Assembly: GCA_003049465.1 (NCBI GenBank)
Contig: PYSS01000013.1
Span: forward strand, 1-64,000
DNA: 64,000 bases
Origin: Magnaporthiopsis rhizophila
Taxonomy: Eukaryota > Ascomycota > Sordariomycetes > Magnaporthales > Magnaporthaceae
Direction: 5' to 3'
A program made the position numbers and the translations under genes. Below the pieces are notes generated by a model. That model saw only the letters and a list, made by a program, of their open reading frames with translations, searched no databases and was not told the origin of the DNA. Below, one piece after another: positions 43,043 through 53,913 of this stretch. Numbering within the stretch: position 1 is the first letter of the stretch; each line of letters starts with the position of its first letter.

Positions 43043-45203
43043 ATGTCTTTCGTCGAGGAGTGAGTCCGCATAGGGAAAATGAGAGGAGATGGAGAGCAGG
43101 GGTGGCGACATGGATGACGACTGACCACGGTGTCCCTGTAGTCGCGTGCGTCTGCTCGACAGCCAGATAGACCGCATTTGCCTCACACCGCTGGCGGTCC
43201 ACGACCGGGATCAGGACCCAGAAGCATTTGCGGACGGCGATGGGGAGACGGGCGAGGGCCAGGGTGAGGGCGGCGGCGGTTATGCCGCTACATTCAACGC
43301 GGCCGTGCTGTCGTCGCCTCGGGTCGCCGAGTCGCTGCGGATCGTGAAGACGCTCTCATCGACGGCAACATCGCATCCTCTGCTGGGCGCCGACAGGATC
43401 CGGAGTCTCATCCTGCAGTCCGGCCTGGTGCATGCAGATGCCGGCCTAGATGAGTTTCAGGCCAAGAGCCCGCAAGAGGCCGAGATCGACTGGCTGCTGA
43501 TCAGCAAGGCCACGCTCCAGGTCTATGGGCTCATGTTCAACACGCTTCTAGACCAGATCATCCCGCTGAGCAACGACATATGGTACTGGGACGAGGTGCT
43601 CAGTTCGTACACCTACAGCAGCCTCTACACCGTCCAGACGTCGCCGGTGCGCCTGTGGGACTGGACGAAAGAGGTGGCAAGCGAGAGCAAAATACGGCTC
43701 CGCCGCATGCATGACTCCCCGATGGCCGTTTTCCGGGCTGGCGAATCACAGGCGTCACTATCGGCCCGCTGGACGCGCTTCTACGGCGTCGTGCGTGAGA
43801 GCATCGCCGAGCGGTCGCTGTCCAACGTGCAACGCAGCATTCTGTCTCCCATCTCGCTCTGCCGCGCCCAGGCCAAGCAGAAGCAGGCCCAGCTCAGGCG
43901 GCTGCGGGACATGACGGCCAGCGGTCTCGGCGTCCTGATCGACGAGGCGCTGAGCTTCGGGGCCGAGGACGAAGCCAAGGGCGCCGTCGTCGGCTCGGCC
44001 GAGAGCGCCAACCGCGAGTGGCAGGGCTTCGTCGAGCGCAGTGTGGTGCTCATGGACCTCATCGTCAAGGAGGTGCTCGCCGTCGACGGGAGCGTGACCG
44101 AGTTCGAGAACCGCGTGTTCCGCGGCGTCGAGGACGACCCGGAGCTCTCGGTGCACGTCGAGGACGTGGCCGGGATCCACAAGCCGTCGGTGCTCGCCCG
44201 GCGCCTCGTGGCCATCCTGGACGCCAGCCTGCCCGACCACGTGGCCGCCACCAGGCAGATGGTGCGCCAGAACGGGCGGCCCTCGAGGGCCGTGAGGTAC
44301 TGGCTGCCGGCGACGGTGCTGCTGCTCTCGTCGTCGACCATCCTGCGCATCCTCGTCAGGCGGCAGCAGGACATCCTACAGTGGGTGGCGGACCTGGGCA
44401 CGACGACGCGCGACTTTTGGTTCAACTGGGTGGTGGAGCCGGTGCGCAAGATCATCGGCACCATCCGGCACGACAACAGCAGCGAGATCGCCATCATGAG
44501 CCGCGACAGCCTGCGGGCGGACCGCGAGAGCCTGGAGCGCATGGTCGTCGAGTTCGCGCTCGAGCGGCCCGAGCTCGCGGCCGGCGAGGGCAGCTCGGCG
44601 CTGACGGACGGGCAGGTCGCCGAGATCCGGGCCAAGGTGCGCGAGGGCGACGTGACGACGGTGCTGCGGGCGTACGAGAAGGAGCTCAAGAAGCCGCTCG
44701 TCGGGGCGATGCGCGGCGACCTGGTCCGGTCGCTGCTGATCCAGGTGCAAAAGACCAAAGTGGACCTCGAGACGGCCATCAGCGGCATCGACGCGCTCCT
44801 CAAGAGCCAGGAGCTAGTGTTTGGGTTCGTGGGGCTCACCCCGGGCGTGCTCGTGTCGGTGGCCGTGTTCCAGTACGTGCGCACGCTCATGGGCGGCCGG
44901 CGCGGCCTGCGGCGGAGCGAGCGCGCGACCAGGGCCATGCGGGTGCTGCGCAACATGGACCGCATCTTCGCCGACGCCATGGCCGGCCCTTCGTTGCAGG
45001 ACAACCTGCTGCCCTACAAGGACTACGGCCTGCTCATATGCGAGGTCCACGTGCTACGCAAGCTCGTCCGCGGCATGATGCCGGCCGACATCGAGAAGGA
45101 GTTCCTTGAGGACCTCGAGGACGTGGCCAACGTCAAGGGGATCACGGCGCAGATGCGGGCGCTCGACAGGATCCGCTGGGCCTACAGCAAATGGCTGTGT
45201 TGA
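43043..45203 (+). CDS. NCA2: Nca2, mitochondrial protein for ATP synthase expression
   Basis: Two exons, 43043-43059 and 43142-45203, giving 692 aa. The first codes MSFVE plus two bases, and splicing forms ED-RVRLLDSQIDRICL. Membrane segments lie at about 392-411 (YWLPATVLLLSSSTILRIL) and 564-585 (LVFGFVGLTPGVLVSVAVF). The C-terminal block YKDYGLLICEVHVLR and RIRWAYSKWLC at the very end is typical of the NCA2 family. In yeast Nca2 sits in the mitochondrial outer membrane and influences expression of the mitochondrial genes for ATP synthase subunits 6 and 8. The central part is helical and charged. Intron 82 nt with donor GTGAGT and acceptor TGTAG. Confidence 0.92.
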
Positions 45204-46585
45204 GCAGGCTTTGACTTTGGCATCCCGAAGCAGACATGTTCATGTGTCTGATTTTTCTTGACAGACATTCGCGCCCAGGGAATAAGGGAAATGGGTATCC
45301 ATTCTCGACATTTTATTGTAAAATGTTGTGGTATGCATGCGAGGGACTACCGGCATGGGCTCGTACCAATCAATGCCAGCCACCACATGCTATGGTACGT
45401 GGAGAAGCAATAGGCAGGCATTTAAGAACTCTCGCAGAATGATGAAAACCGGCCATGATGGAACAGTCCATCATCTCAAACAGAAAGGTGTGTGGCTGGA
45501 CTGGCCCTTTGCGTGATCATGTGCCATCCAATACAAAAAGCGACCCCACATGATATCAATATCTCGATGTCGCGTCGACACATGTAAGCCCCCGTCTGGT
45601 AATCGAGTCCTGACCTTCGAGGCTTCGTTGACGTACGCGGCCTGCGATTGTGGTGCCTTGCAGGCTGGCGGGTAATGGTTGAAACAGATGAATACAAGAC
45701 GGGAAACCATGGAAGGCTCGATGGGATGAACTCCTCGGGTTCGGCTGCCAGGAGCATTTACTCACCGTTGACCGCGGCCCGGGACCCACTTGGATACACG
45801 TATTGATGTAACCATCGGATTCCAATTCCCATAGCGAGCATCTCCGCCTGGGGGCCAGCCTCAACTTCGCTAGCGTGCAGGCGGACAGGTCAGCGATTCC
45901 AGGCAGCTGGCCAGCAAATCACCGCCTCAATCCCAACCACAAATCCGTCGAACCTAGCATCTGACAGACATCCATGCAGCTTCTGTGCAGCAGCTGTAGC
46001 AACAATTAATCCACCGCCGGAATTTACTCTCTGCCGCTTTTGATCGAGACCGTGCCTTGACATTCAGCCCGTCCCGAAGCACTCAACTGGAGACACCCAA
46101 AAGAACAGCACACCTAACACAGCACAGCACAGCACGGCTCCCTCAGCACAGGCTGTCGATCCCACCGCCACCACAACGCTCCGGCTCCCACCACAAACAC
46201 ACACAAACACACCCCTCCATTCGTCCTTCTCTGCCTCCCGTCGCTTGACAAACCCAAAGCCAACCGACGACTCGCCCCGTGCCCGGCGACTCGGACCATA
46301 TTTCCCGTCCGGGCGCAATTGCCTTAATCATCATCGTAATCTTGCAGCTGCCCCATTTCCCGCCCAAACCAAGCACAGCAAATCACACCGAGACGACCAC
46401 TGCACCACACTAGCACTGCCGACCGCAACGCACCGACCGACCGACATCACACACAACGAGCACACCGGGCGGCATCTTCCTCTGGTCGACCGGGACAGTC
46501 CGAGGGGGAAGAAAATAAACCGAGCCGCTTTGCTCCGCCCCTATACATAGAAACCAAAAAGACCTCCCCAAAACCTGCGGCAACC
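45204..46585. other. Spacer and promoter/leader of SEC4
   Basis: No gene supported. The proximal 500 bp is rich in CA and CT (ACACAACACACC-like and ACCGACCGACCGAC near 46430-46443), typical of a long fungal leader before SEC4. The distal part is mixed. Confidence 0.5.
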
Positions 46586-47570
46586 ATGTCGGGAAACAGG
46601 AACTACGATGTCCTCGTACGTGCAGCACTTTGCTACGGCTCTCTCCCCCTTGCCCCTGTCCGAGTCCCGCCGCTTCAGCAGCCAGAGCACCCGCCGGAGC
46701 ACCCGACAGCGATGGTCCTGCCTGAGCTTGAGGGTCTCTCGCCACCGGAAACATGAAGAGGCGGCGACGGCGGCGGCGGCTGCTGCGGTGCCCGTTCCCG
46801 CCGCCGTCTCGGGGCCGACTCCACACCTGCCAGCTCGCGACTCTCCATAGCTAACAACCCGCTACTCATCCACCTCCAGATCAAACTGCTCCTCATAGGC
46901 GACTCGGGCGTGGGCAAGTCGTGCTGCCTGCTGCGGTTCAGCGAGGACTCGTTCACGCCCTCCTTCATCACCACCATCGGCATCGACTTCAAGATCCGCA
47001 CCATCGAGCTCGACGGCAAGCGGGTAAAGCTCCAGATCTGGGATACGGCCGGTCAGGAGCGCTTCCGCACCATCACCACCGCCTACTACCGCGGCGCCAT
47101 GGGCATCCTGCTCGTCTACGACGTCACCGACGAGAGGTCGTTTAACAGTACGTCTTTTTTTTTCTACCGTCTCTATCACTTATGGTCTGAATCATCAGAA
47201 CGCCATGACGTAAACGCACAGCCCAGGGTACTAACTCTACCCGCCACCAACAGACATCCGCACCTGGTTTGCAAACGTGGAGCAACACGCCAGCGAGGGC
47301 GTCAACAAGATCCTGATCGGCAACAAGTGCGACTGGGAGGAGAAGCGGGCCGTGACGACAGAGCAAGGCCAGGCCCTCGCCGACGAGCTGGGCATTCCCT
47401 TCCTCGAGGTCTCGGCCAAGGGTAACATCAACATCGACAAGGCCTTTTACAACCTAGCGTCCGACATCAAGAAGCGTACCATCGACACCGCCAAGGAGTA
47501 CCAGAGCCCGTCCTCGGTCAACGTCGGCGCCAACGCCCCAGGGGCCGGCCGTGGAGGCAACTGCTGCTGA
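46586..47570 (+). CDS. SEC4: Rab-family GTPase Sec4/SrgA (Rab8-like)
   Basis: Three exons: 46586-46615, 46880-47147 and 47254-47570, giving 204 aa. MSGNRNYDVL joins IKLLLIGDSGVGKSCCLLRF. The G motifs are intact: GDSGVGKS, the effector TTIGIDFKI, WDTAGQE, NKCD and SAK. The C-terminus GGNCC is a double geranylgeranylation signal. Sec4/SrgA drives post-Golgi secretory vesicles to the hyphal tip with the exocyst. Introns are 264 nt (branch ATAGCTAAC) and 106 nt. The first joins codon to codon and the second splits an Asn codon. Confidence 0.97.
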
Positions 47571-48584
47571 ACCTGAAGAAACACCACGGAAAGAGCGGTG
47601 GAGGGTGGGGGTGGTTGACTGGAGGTAGAAGCCGGTAATATTTTTTTTTGTTTTTTTTTTGATGGGCCGAGCCTATCCTTTTTCACGATGACAATGACGA
47701 CGTGAGCAATGCGGCGCATCCGACAAGGACCAGGGGCTCCACAAGATCCAAGCCAGGAGGATTCTCTGGAGAGCAACCCACCCGTTCCCTCTGGTCTTGA
47801 TATCATGATGTTGGGGCACATATAAACTGCGGCTATGAGGGAGGAGACAGACACCAGCCGCGAATCGACCACATCCGCCAACCCCCTTTTCTCTTCCCGC
47901 CTCCGACTCCAATTGTGCCCCTTGCATATACTACCTCTTTTTTTCTTTTTTTTTGCCGCTGCCACCACCTACTACCACAACCACGACCACGACCACAAAC
48001 CCGCCTGAAAGTCACCCCAAGCGCTATGATATATCCACCCTGCTTTCACGCACGTTTTGTCCGCATCTTGTCGGCGGCGGTGGGGTCGTCATCTGATATC
48101 GCGTTGTATGGCGCGCAGTGCAAAGTGCTGCTGTCCGCTTTTTTTTTTTTTTTTTGCTTCCGTTAAGAGGCTGGGCGGAGATAGAGAAGGGGTTGGGTGT
48201 GTGTGGTCCCCCGGGGAAGGAAAGTGCAAATATATGATGATGGCCACGGAGTTTTCATGTTTGGGGGGGGTTTGAAGAAATCTGGGTCTTTTTATTGCAT
48301 TTATTTTTGCGCCGAAGAAGAGAGAGCTCTAGACAGTCCGTAATCGCCTGCTTTGTTTTTGTTTGCCCTGCCTTCCCGAGTGTCTTGTTTCTTGTTACAC
48401 TCTTTCCCTGTGTGCAATTTCCCGACTTTACTTTTTGGCCACGTTTTGTTGCTTGCACATGGATGATCTACCATTTTCGCTTTTGCACCCTTATATACAC
48501 TCGCCTGGCCTAGATCATATACACAAAGCACAAAACCGCCGATCAATTTCTATGGTTCTGTAATATCTCAGATAGATGGCCTGC

Positions 48585-48662
<78 letters not shown>

Positions 48663-48697
48663 CTTTACAATACAGGTAGTACCCGGCCTTGGGGCCG
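47571..48697. other. 3' spacer with T-runs and a GA microsatellite
   Basis: Convergent 3' regions of SEC4 and the next gene. It contains T-runs near 47640-47660, 47937-47955 and 48139-48155, and a long GA array listed separately. No gene seen. Confidence 0.5.
48589..48660. repeat. (GA)36 microsatellite
   Basis: Uninterrupted 72-bp GA dinucleotide array, 38 bp beyond the stop codon of the minus-strand gene ending at 48698. It would be transcribed as CU repeats in that gene's 3' UTR. Length is likely polymorphic between strains. Confidence 0.95.
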
Positions 48698-50464
48698 TTA
48701 CCAGAGAGCGGTAGCATTGACCCGCCACACCTCACCCTTGACCAGCACCTTCCTCTTGTGCCACTCGCGGGCAAAGCGCTTCGCCTCGGCCGCGTCCTGG
48801 AATGAGAGGAGGTACCGCTTGTACCGGGGCTCGTCCTTGGGCCCAAAGAAGGCGTCAGCGTCGTCCTCCTCGTCCTCGTCGGGTCTCTGCCTGGCGCTGC
48901 TGTAGCGCAGCAGGTCTCCCGTGAGGTCGACGCCCGAGGCGAGGGCGGCCTCGATGTCCTCGATGGAGACGTCGGCGGCGCCCAGGGCGCCGGGATGACT
49001 GCCGGCCACGTCGCTGCGGACGGGGAGGACGGCGTCCGAGGGCCGCAGGCGCCACGTCAGGTTCCGGCCGCGGCCGTCCAGGTCGATCAGGCGGCCGACC
49101 GAGGGTAGGGTCACGCCGCGGCGGGTTAGGCCGCCGGAGGTGTCGCCGCCGACGTCGTCGAAGGAGCACAGCACCTGCGTCACCTCAAAGTCACGATTGC
49201 GCACGGCGCGCGACAGCTCGCCGCCCAGCGCGCGGCCCCACTCGAAGCCGGGGGCGCGGGTCCAAGCGTCCGGGCCGGGGTCGGGGCCGGAGTTGTTGGT
49301 CTTGTTGGTCTTGTTGTTGCTGTTGGAAGGAGAGGAGCGGGCGAAGCTGGCGGAGCCGTCGTTGCCGTAGAGGGTGGCGGCGTCAAGATCGAAGCCTCCG
49401 TCGGCGCTATCGTCGCTTCCCGGCTCGGCCAGCGGGCGCACGCGCATGGTGAGTGGGACGCCGGGCGGGGCGAGGGTGAAGGAGCGCACGTCGAAGGCGT
49501 GGCCCAGGAACTCGGGCCACGAGGCCAGGAAGTCATCCTGTGCGTGCCCGCCCGGCGTGGCCGAGGGCCCCCTGTCGTCCAAAGAGGAGGAGGAAGAGGA
49601 GCCGTCGCCGCCCGGGAGCTGGCGTCTGCCCCAGGTCGGGGCGGCGAGGCCGACCTTGCGGACGCGGAAGGGCAGGGTGGCGCGGGGCACACGGGCGGTG
49701 GGGAGACCCAGGACGCCCGGCTCCGCGGACCGCAGGTGCAGGCGGCGCGCGGCGTCGAGGTAGGCGGCGGCGGCGGCGGTCGAGTCGAATATCAGGGTGT
49801 AGTGGCCCAGGGGCTGGTGGGTGATGGGGTGGCGGGCCTGCAGGACGGCGCGGAGGCTGTTGCGCGTGGTCCAGAAGTGGACGTGTTCCGACTGGGGCGC
49901 CATGCGGTAGAAGTCGGAGGGAAGCAGCGACGTCGACGTGGCCGACAGGTAGAGCGCCGCAGGCTTCTCGGCGGCGCGGGGCCGCGGCGGAGACGACGAC
50001 TTGGGCGGGGGCGGCCGCTCAGATCCTCGGCCGCCAGACGACGTCAGCTCGAGCCAGGGTGGCAGCGTGGGGCCGCGGCTGCCGTCGCGGGGCCATTTGG
50101 AGAAGTTGTCCCTGCGCGAGCGACGGGATACCAGCGACCTCGTCAGCCATGCCCCCGACCCCGTGTTGGGCTGGGACCAGCCCTGGATAGCGTCAGCGTC
50201 GGCGGTGGCGACAAAGCCCGAGATGTCGGGCCACGCGGGCGGCGGAGCAGTGGCAGCGGGCGTCTGGGGCTCCGACTGCTGTTCTCTCTCGTCCTGCTGC
50301 GGTGCGATGAGGCTGGCGAACGGGTTGGGCGTGTGCTGCGGCGGCCTGGACCCTGGCGTCGATAGGGACGGCACCGAGGGGGCTCGGGAGCGATTCCAAC
50401 CAGCAGCCTTGGACGGTGGTCTCGGATTCCCTATGCGTCTCACTAGAGCACGACCCCGTGTCAT
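48698..50464 (-). CDS. Uncharacterised protein, probable mitochondrial targeting, RRM-like ends
   Basis: Single exon, 588 aa from MTRGRALVRRIGNPRPPSKA, an Arg-rich, acid-poor start suited to mitochondrial import. After a Pro and Ser rich region comes a block that resembles a nucleic-acid-binding fold (EHVHFWTTRNSLRAVLQARH, followed by LGHYTLIFDSTAAAAAYLDA). A second such block lies at the C-terminus (YKRYLLSFQDAAEAKRFARE). Both have the beta-strand then alanine-rich helix pattern of the last part of an RRM. An acidic run, RPDEDEEDDADAFF, precedes the second. A role with mitochondrial RNA is inference only. The frame is open upstream to 50575, but that part overlaps the degenerate repeat of the divergent promoter, so I prefer the ATG at 50464. 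Confidence 0.7.
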   Translation of the reverse strand: MTRGRALVRRIGNPRPPSKAAGWNRSRAPSVPSLSTPGSRPPQHTPNPFASLIAPQQDEREQQSEPQTPAATAPPPAWPDISGFVATADADAIQGWSQPNTGSGAWLTRSLVSRRSRRDNFSKWPRDGSRGPTLPPWLELTSSGGRGSERPPPPKSSSPPRPRAAEKPAALYLSATSTSLLPSDFYRMAPQSEHVHFWTTRNSLRAVLQARHPITHQPLGHYTLIFDSTAAAAAYLDAARRLHLRSAEPGVLGLPTARVPRATLPFRVRKVGLAAPTWGRRQLPGGDGSSSSSSLDDRGPSATPGGHAQDDFLASWPEFLGHAFDVRSFTLAPPGVPLTMRVRPLAEPGSDDSADGGFDLDAATLYGNDGSASFARSSPSNSNNKTNKTNNSGPDPGPDAWTRAPGFEWGRALGGELSRAVRNRDFEVTQVLCSFDDVGGDTSGGLTRRGVTLPSVGRLIDLDGRGRNLTWRLRPSDAVLPVRSDVAGSHPGALGAADVSIEDIEAALASGVDLTGDLLRYSSARQRPDEDEEDDADAFFGPKDEPRYKRYLLSFQDAAEAKRFAREWHKRKVLVKGEVWRVNATALW

Positions 50465-51180
50465 GGAGGCGGTCGAGGCGGCATGCCGTGGTGTTTGAGG
50501 CGGCCTTTGGCTTCGTTTTCGACTTGGGTTGGTTGCAAACCCACAGCCACGAGCTGAGCACCAGAAAAAAAGCAATCACCAAAAGACCCAAAAGTGGGGA
50601 ACTCTTCCCGGCTCTTCAGGCACATCAGCAGCAATGAACAACCTCCTTTTAAAAAGCAGATTGCACAGTTTGACAAATGATACAACTGCCCGGTAGTATT
50701 CATTACCCTTTCCTTTTCTATTTCCTTTGGTGTATGCTTTTTTTCTGGCTTGCGTGTCGAGGCTAGAATTGGATTTTCCGGGTGCTTGAATACATCCTAT
50801 AAAATGCTTACTTTGCGTCATCGATGGGGTGCCTGCACCTCCGCCAAAAAAATTATTGATACACCCAAAAAGGTGGAGGACTCCTCCTCACCAGGTTCAT
50901 TCGCAGCAATAAACAGCCTTCTAAAAGTCATAATTGCGCATTTGAACAGAAGAAGAAAAGGTTTTTTTGGTTGTTTTTTTTATAAATATCTAGAGTCTTT
51001 GCTTGTACAATCTGTCATCTTTCCTCCTCGGTTTCGGGAAATCGGCGGAGCTGGGGAGGAATAAATATTCTGGTGGAAGTCGCTATCCTTCGCAAAATCC
51101 CAGTACATCTCCCATTGGTTCCGCTGAAGGATTTTGCCTCGCCTACAGGCTGATCCTCTAGATAACCTCACCCTTTCGAA
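50465..51180. promoter_or_regulatory. Divergent promoter region with a degenerate direct duplication
   Basis: Between two divergent genes. Segments at about 50560-50672 and 50842-50946 align as diverged direct copies. Shared features are a run of A followed by CCCAAAA, a CTCCTCC-like stretch, GCAGCAATRAACARCC, then TAAAA and TTGCRCA. No TATA box is obvious for either gene. Confidence 0.5.
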
Positions 51181-53547
51181 ATGGCAGTCAAGCAATTTAT
51201 CGAGGTCAAATTCAGGCCTGCCACGGCCGAAAAGGCCGCGATTACAGCATCTGGGCCTGCAAATCTCAAAGGAGCCTCACGGGTGCAGATCCGTAAGGAC
51301 TCCCTGATCGAGCTCACAGGCAGCGTTGAGAATGGGAGGCTCTGTTACATCGAGAAGATCGTGCCCGAGGGCGCTGCGAGCAAAGGCCCCGCCCCGGCGA
51401 GGAGGGAGGCTGTTCTATGGCTGACGCCCGACCCCAACCTCGGCCGCGCCGTCGCAAAGGTCTCTCGTTCGTTCCAGGAGGCGGCCGGCCTCAACTACAC
51501 CGACACCTATCGCATCGTCGCCGCCGAGTCCGCCCCTGAAGTCGCCAATGATGTAGTCTTTGAGGACGTTACACCCGCAGACTCGGCCCCGCCAATCCAG
51601 GCGGAGTGGATGGCGGCCTGGGTCGCTAATCTGAAGGCCGAGCTCGACATGCTCGATCTTGTATTTCCCGGCATGGTGCTGAAGGACATCACCTTCATGA
51701 GACAGAAGAGGACCTTTGCCGTCTGGTCCGTCAACGGACTCGAGCACAACGACTGCCGCGTCGTGCCCGAGACGAACTGCGCCATCACCGCCAGGGCAGA
51801 GGTCGCAGCAGCCTCCCGACCGGCACCAAACCTCCAGATCGCCGCGATCGAGGGCTTGGAGGAGCAGGTTCGTGAGCTCAACAGCCTCATGGGGGCCGGC
51901 AGCCTGCGCTGGGGCGACTCCTCGCTGGCGACCTCGGGTCTGGTCCTGCACGGCGGCAGCGGCACCGGCAAGAGCATGATCCTGGACCACATCGCCGACA
52001 CGGGCTGGGGCGCCGTGCACCGCATCCGGCCCACCGACAAGAGCACCGCCATCGCTGACGTCTTCAAGGCGTGCCGTGCCCAGCCGCGCAACCTCGTGCT
52101 GATCGACGACTTGGACAAGCTGATCGACAAGGAGCGCGCAAATCGGTCCACCGTCATCAACGCGCTCGCTGACGGCCTCGACGCCGTCAACGCAGACTTG
52201 CGCAGCAAGAAGGCACCGCTCGTCGTCGTTGTTGCCGCCTGCCGCGACTACATCACCAGCGTCCCCGAAGACCTCCGCTACAAAGGGCGCTTCGATCAGA
52301 CAGTGCTGCTACCCCCTCTGGACGCCAAGCGGCGCCACGCGGTCATTTCATCCCTGACCAGCGGGTTCATCCACCAGGACGCCCGCCCAGAGCTGGTGTC
52401 TGGTCTGAGCGAGCGCACCCACGCATATAACAGCCACGATCTCTATAAGCTGCTAATCCGGGCGAGAGCCTTGGTGTTCGAGAAGATGAACCTTGCCGAC
52501 CCATACACTGGGACTGCTGCCAAAGAATCAAAAGAGGAAGATGGAGACAACCAGCAGCAGCAACCACCATCACCGCCCCAGGATCCCGCATTCTACCACG
52601 ACATCCTCGAGGCTGCCCTGCTCAAGGTCCGCCCCACAGCAATGCAGGACATCAACCTCAAGCCGCCTCCCATGCGCTGGGACGACATCAGCGGGCAAGA
52701 CACGGTCAAGCGCGAGCTCCAGCTTGCCGTCAACATGCTCACGCGGCCGCTCGAAGAGCTCCAGGCCTTCATCGGCACGCCACCCAAGGGCTTCCTGCTC
52801 TACGGACCCCCCGGCTGCTCAAAGACCATGACGGCCCAGGCCATGGCGACCGAGTGCGGCCTCAACTTCTTCGCCGTCAAGGGCGCCGAGCTGCTGAACA
52901 TGTACGTGGGCGAGTCGGAGCGCCGAGTGCGCGACCTCTTCGCCCGCGCCCGCGCCGCCGCGCCCAGCATGATCTTCTTCGACGAGATCGACTCCATCGC
53001 CGGGTCGCGGAGAGGGTTTGGTGGGCACGGCACATCGTCAGGCGGCGGCGGCGGCAACAGCAGTGGCCTCAACGTGCTGACGACGCTCCTCAACGAGATG
53101 GACGGCTTCGAGGACCTCCGCGGCGTCCTCGTCCTGGCCGCCACCAACAGGCCCCAGTCGCTCGACCCGGCCATCATGCGGCCCGGCCGCTTCGACAAGA
53201 TCATTTACGTGCCGCCGCCCGACGCCGCCGCCCGCGGGTCCATCCTGCGCCGCACCCTCGCGCCTCGCAGGCTGGACCCGGACGTCGACATGTCCCGCCT
53301 CGTCGAGCTGACCAACGGGAACTCGGGCGCCGAGGTCGTGAGCGCTTGCCACGAGGCTGGGACCATGGCGTACCAGCGATGGATAGGCGCGTTGAAGGGG
53401 GAGCATACCGGGGAGGGTGGTAGTGGTGGTGGTGGGGACGCGAGAATATCCATGCTTGATTTGGAGACGGCCATTGCGGGCCAGCGGAAGCTCATCACCG
53501 CAGACATGCTGCAAGCGTATGCCGACTGGGAGAAGCGGTTTCGTTAG
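51181..53547 (+). CDS. Afg2/Cdc48-type double AAA ATPase with degenerate first ring
   Basis: Single exon, 788 aa (Afg2/Drg1 is about 780). An N-domain (about 1-220) is followed by D1 with Walker A GGSGTGKS (258-265). The D1 Walker B is NLVLIDDLD, with Asp310 where the catalytic Glu is expected, and the second region of homology is replaced by CRDYITSVPEDLRYKGRFDQ. D2 is canonical: Walker A GPPGCSKT (542-549, the variant characteristic of Afg2/Spaf proteins), Walker B MIFFDEID (597-604, with Asp601 and Glu602), and ATNRPQSLDPAIMRPGRFD with arginine finger. A Gly-rich insert follows the Walker B of D2. Afg2 strips the shuttling factor Rlp24 from pre-60S ribosomes. The altered D1 suggests this ring binds rather than hydrolyses ATP, so the protein may be a diverged paralogue. 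No symbol is given for that reason. Confidence 0.85.
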   Translation: MAVKQFIEVKFRPATAEKAAITASGPANLKGASRVQIRKDSLIELTGSVENGRLCYIEKIVPEGAASKGPAPARREAVLWLTPDPNLGRAVAKVSRSFQEAAGLNYTDTYRIVAAESAPEVANDVVFEDVTPADSAPPIQAEWMAAWVANLKAELDMLDLVFPGMVLKDITFMRQKRTFAVWSVNGLEHNDCRVVPETNCAITARAEVAAASRPAPNLQIAAIEGLEEQVRELNSLMGAGSLRWGDSSLATSGLVLHGGSGTGKSMILDHIADTGWGAVHRIRPTDKSTAIADVFKACRAQPRNLVLIDDLDKLIDKERANRSTVINALADGLDAVNADLRSKKAPLVVVVAACRDYITSVPEDLRYKGRFDQTVLLPPLDAKRRHAVISSLTSGFIHQDARPELVSGLSERTHAYNSHDLYKLLIRARALVFEKMNLADPYTGTAAKESKEEDGDNQQQQPPSPPQDPAFYHDILEAALLKVRPTAMQDINLKPPPMRWDDISGQDTVKRELQLAVNMLTRPLEELQAFIGTPPKGFLLYGPPGCSKTMTAQAMATECGLNFFAVKGAELLNMYVGESERRVRDLFARARAAAPSMIFFDEIDSIAGSRRGFGGHGTSSGGGGGNSSGLNVLTTLLNEMDGFEDLRGVLVLAATNRPQSLDPAIMRPGRFDKIIYVPPPDAAARGSILRRTLAPRRLDPDVDMSRLVELTNGNSGAEVVSACHEAGTMAYQRWIGALKGEHTGEGGSGGGGDARISMLDLETAIAGQRKLITADMLQAYADWEKRFR

Positions 53548-53913
53548 ATTACGTGTGCTGAGAGTCGGGGACAACCCACGGGACTCTAGAGGTTCCATGT
53601 AGTTCGCTCTGTTTGTCATCGCTATAGAAACATATGTGGTATTGGGAAATTCGGCTGCTATACGATTCTAGTCGCCTCGAGCAAAAACAGGCAGGCATCA
53701 TCATCAATATGATATCTAATCCTTTGGTTCTAACGCCCCTAGGCCACCCTTGATTCCGGGTCCGACCAGTCATGCAAGATTCCCCAAGTACTTTTTCCCC
53801 GCAACTCACACCGTGCAATGCAAATGAGGCAGGTATCTCGTTGTCTCGAGAGAAGAGCAAACAAGAAAAGTGGAAGATGTCCGCGAGAAATGTCTCAAAA
53901 AAAAAAAAGATTA
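53548..53913. other. Convergent 3' spacer
   Basis: Separates the AAA ATPase and ALG5 stop codons. It contains an A-run near 53898-53909. No gene seen. Confidence 0.55.

Noticed and set aside
43781..45004. Minus-strand 407-codon frame over NCA2
   Set aside because: The plus strand matches the NCA2 family along its full length.
49499..50365. Plus-strand 288-codon frame opposite the unknown mitochondrial-type protein
   Set aside because: Gly- and Arg-rich shadow without a family. The minus-strand protein has ordered blocks and a presequence-like start.
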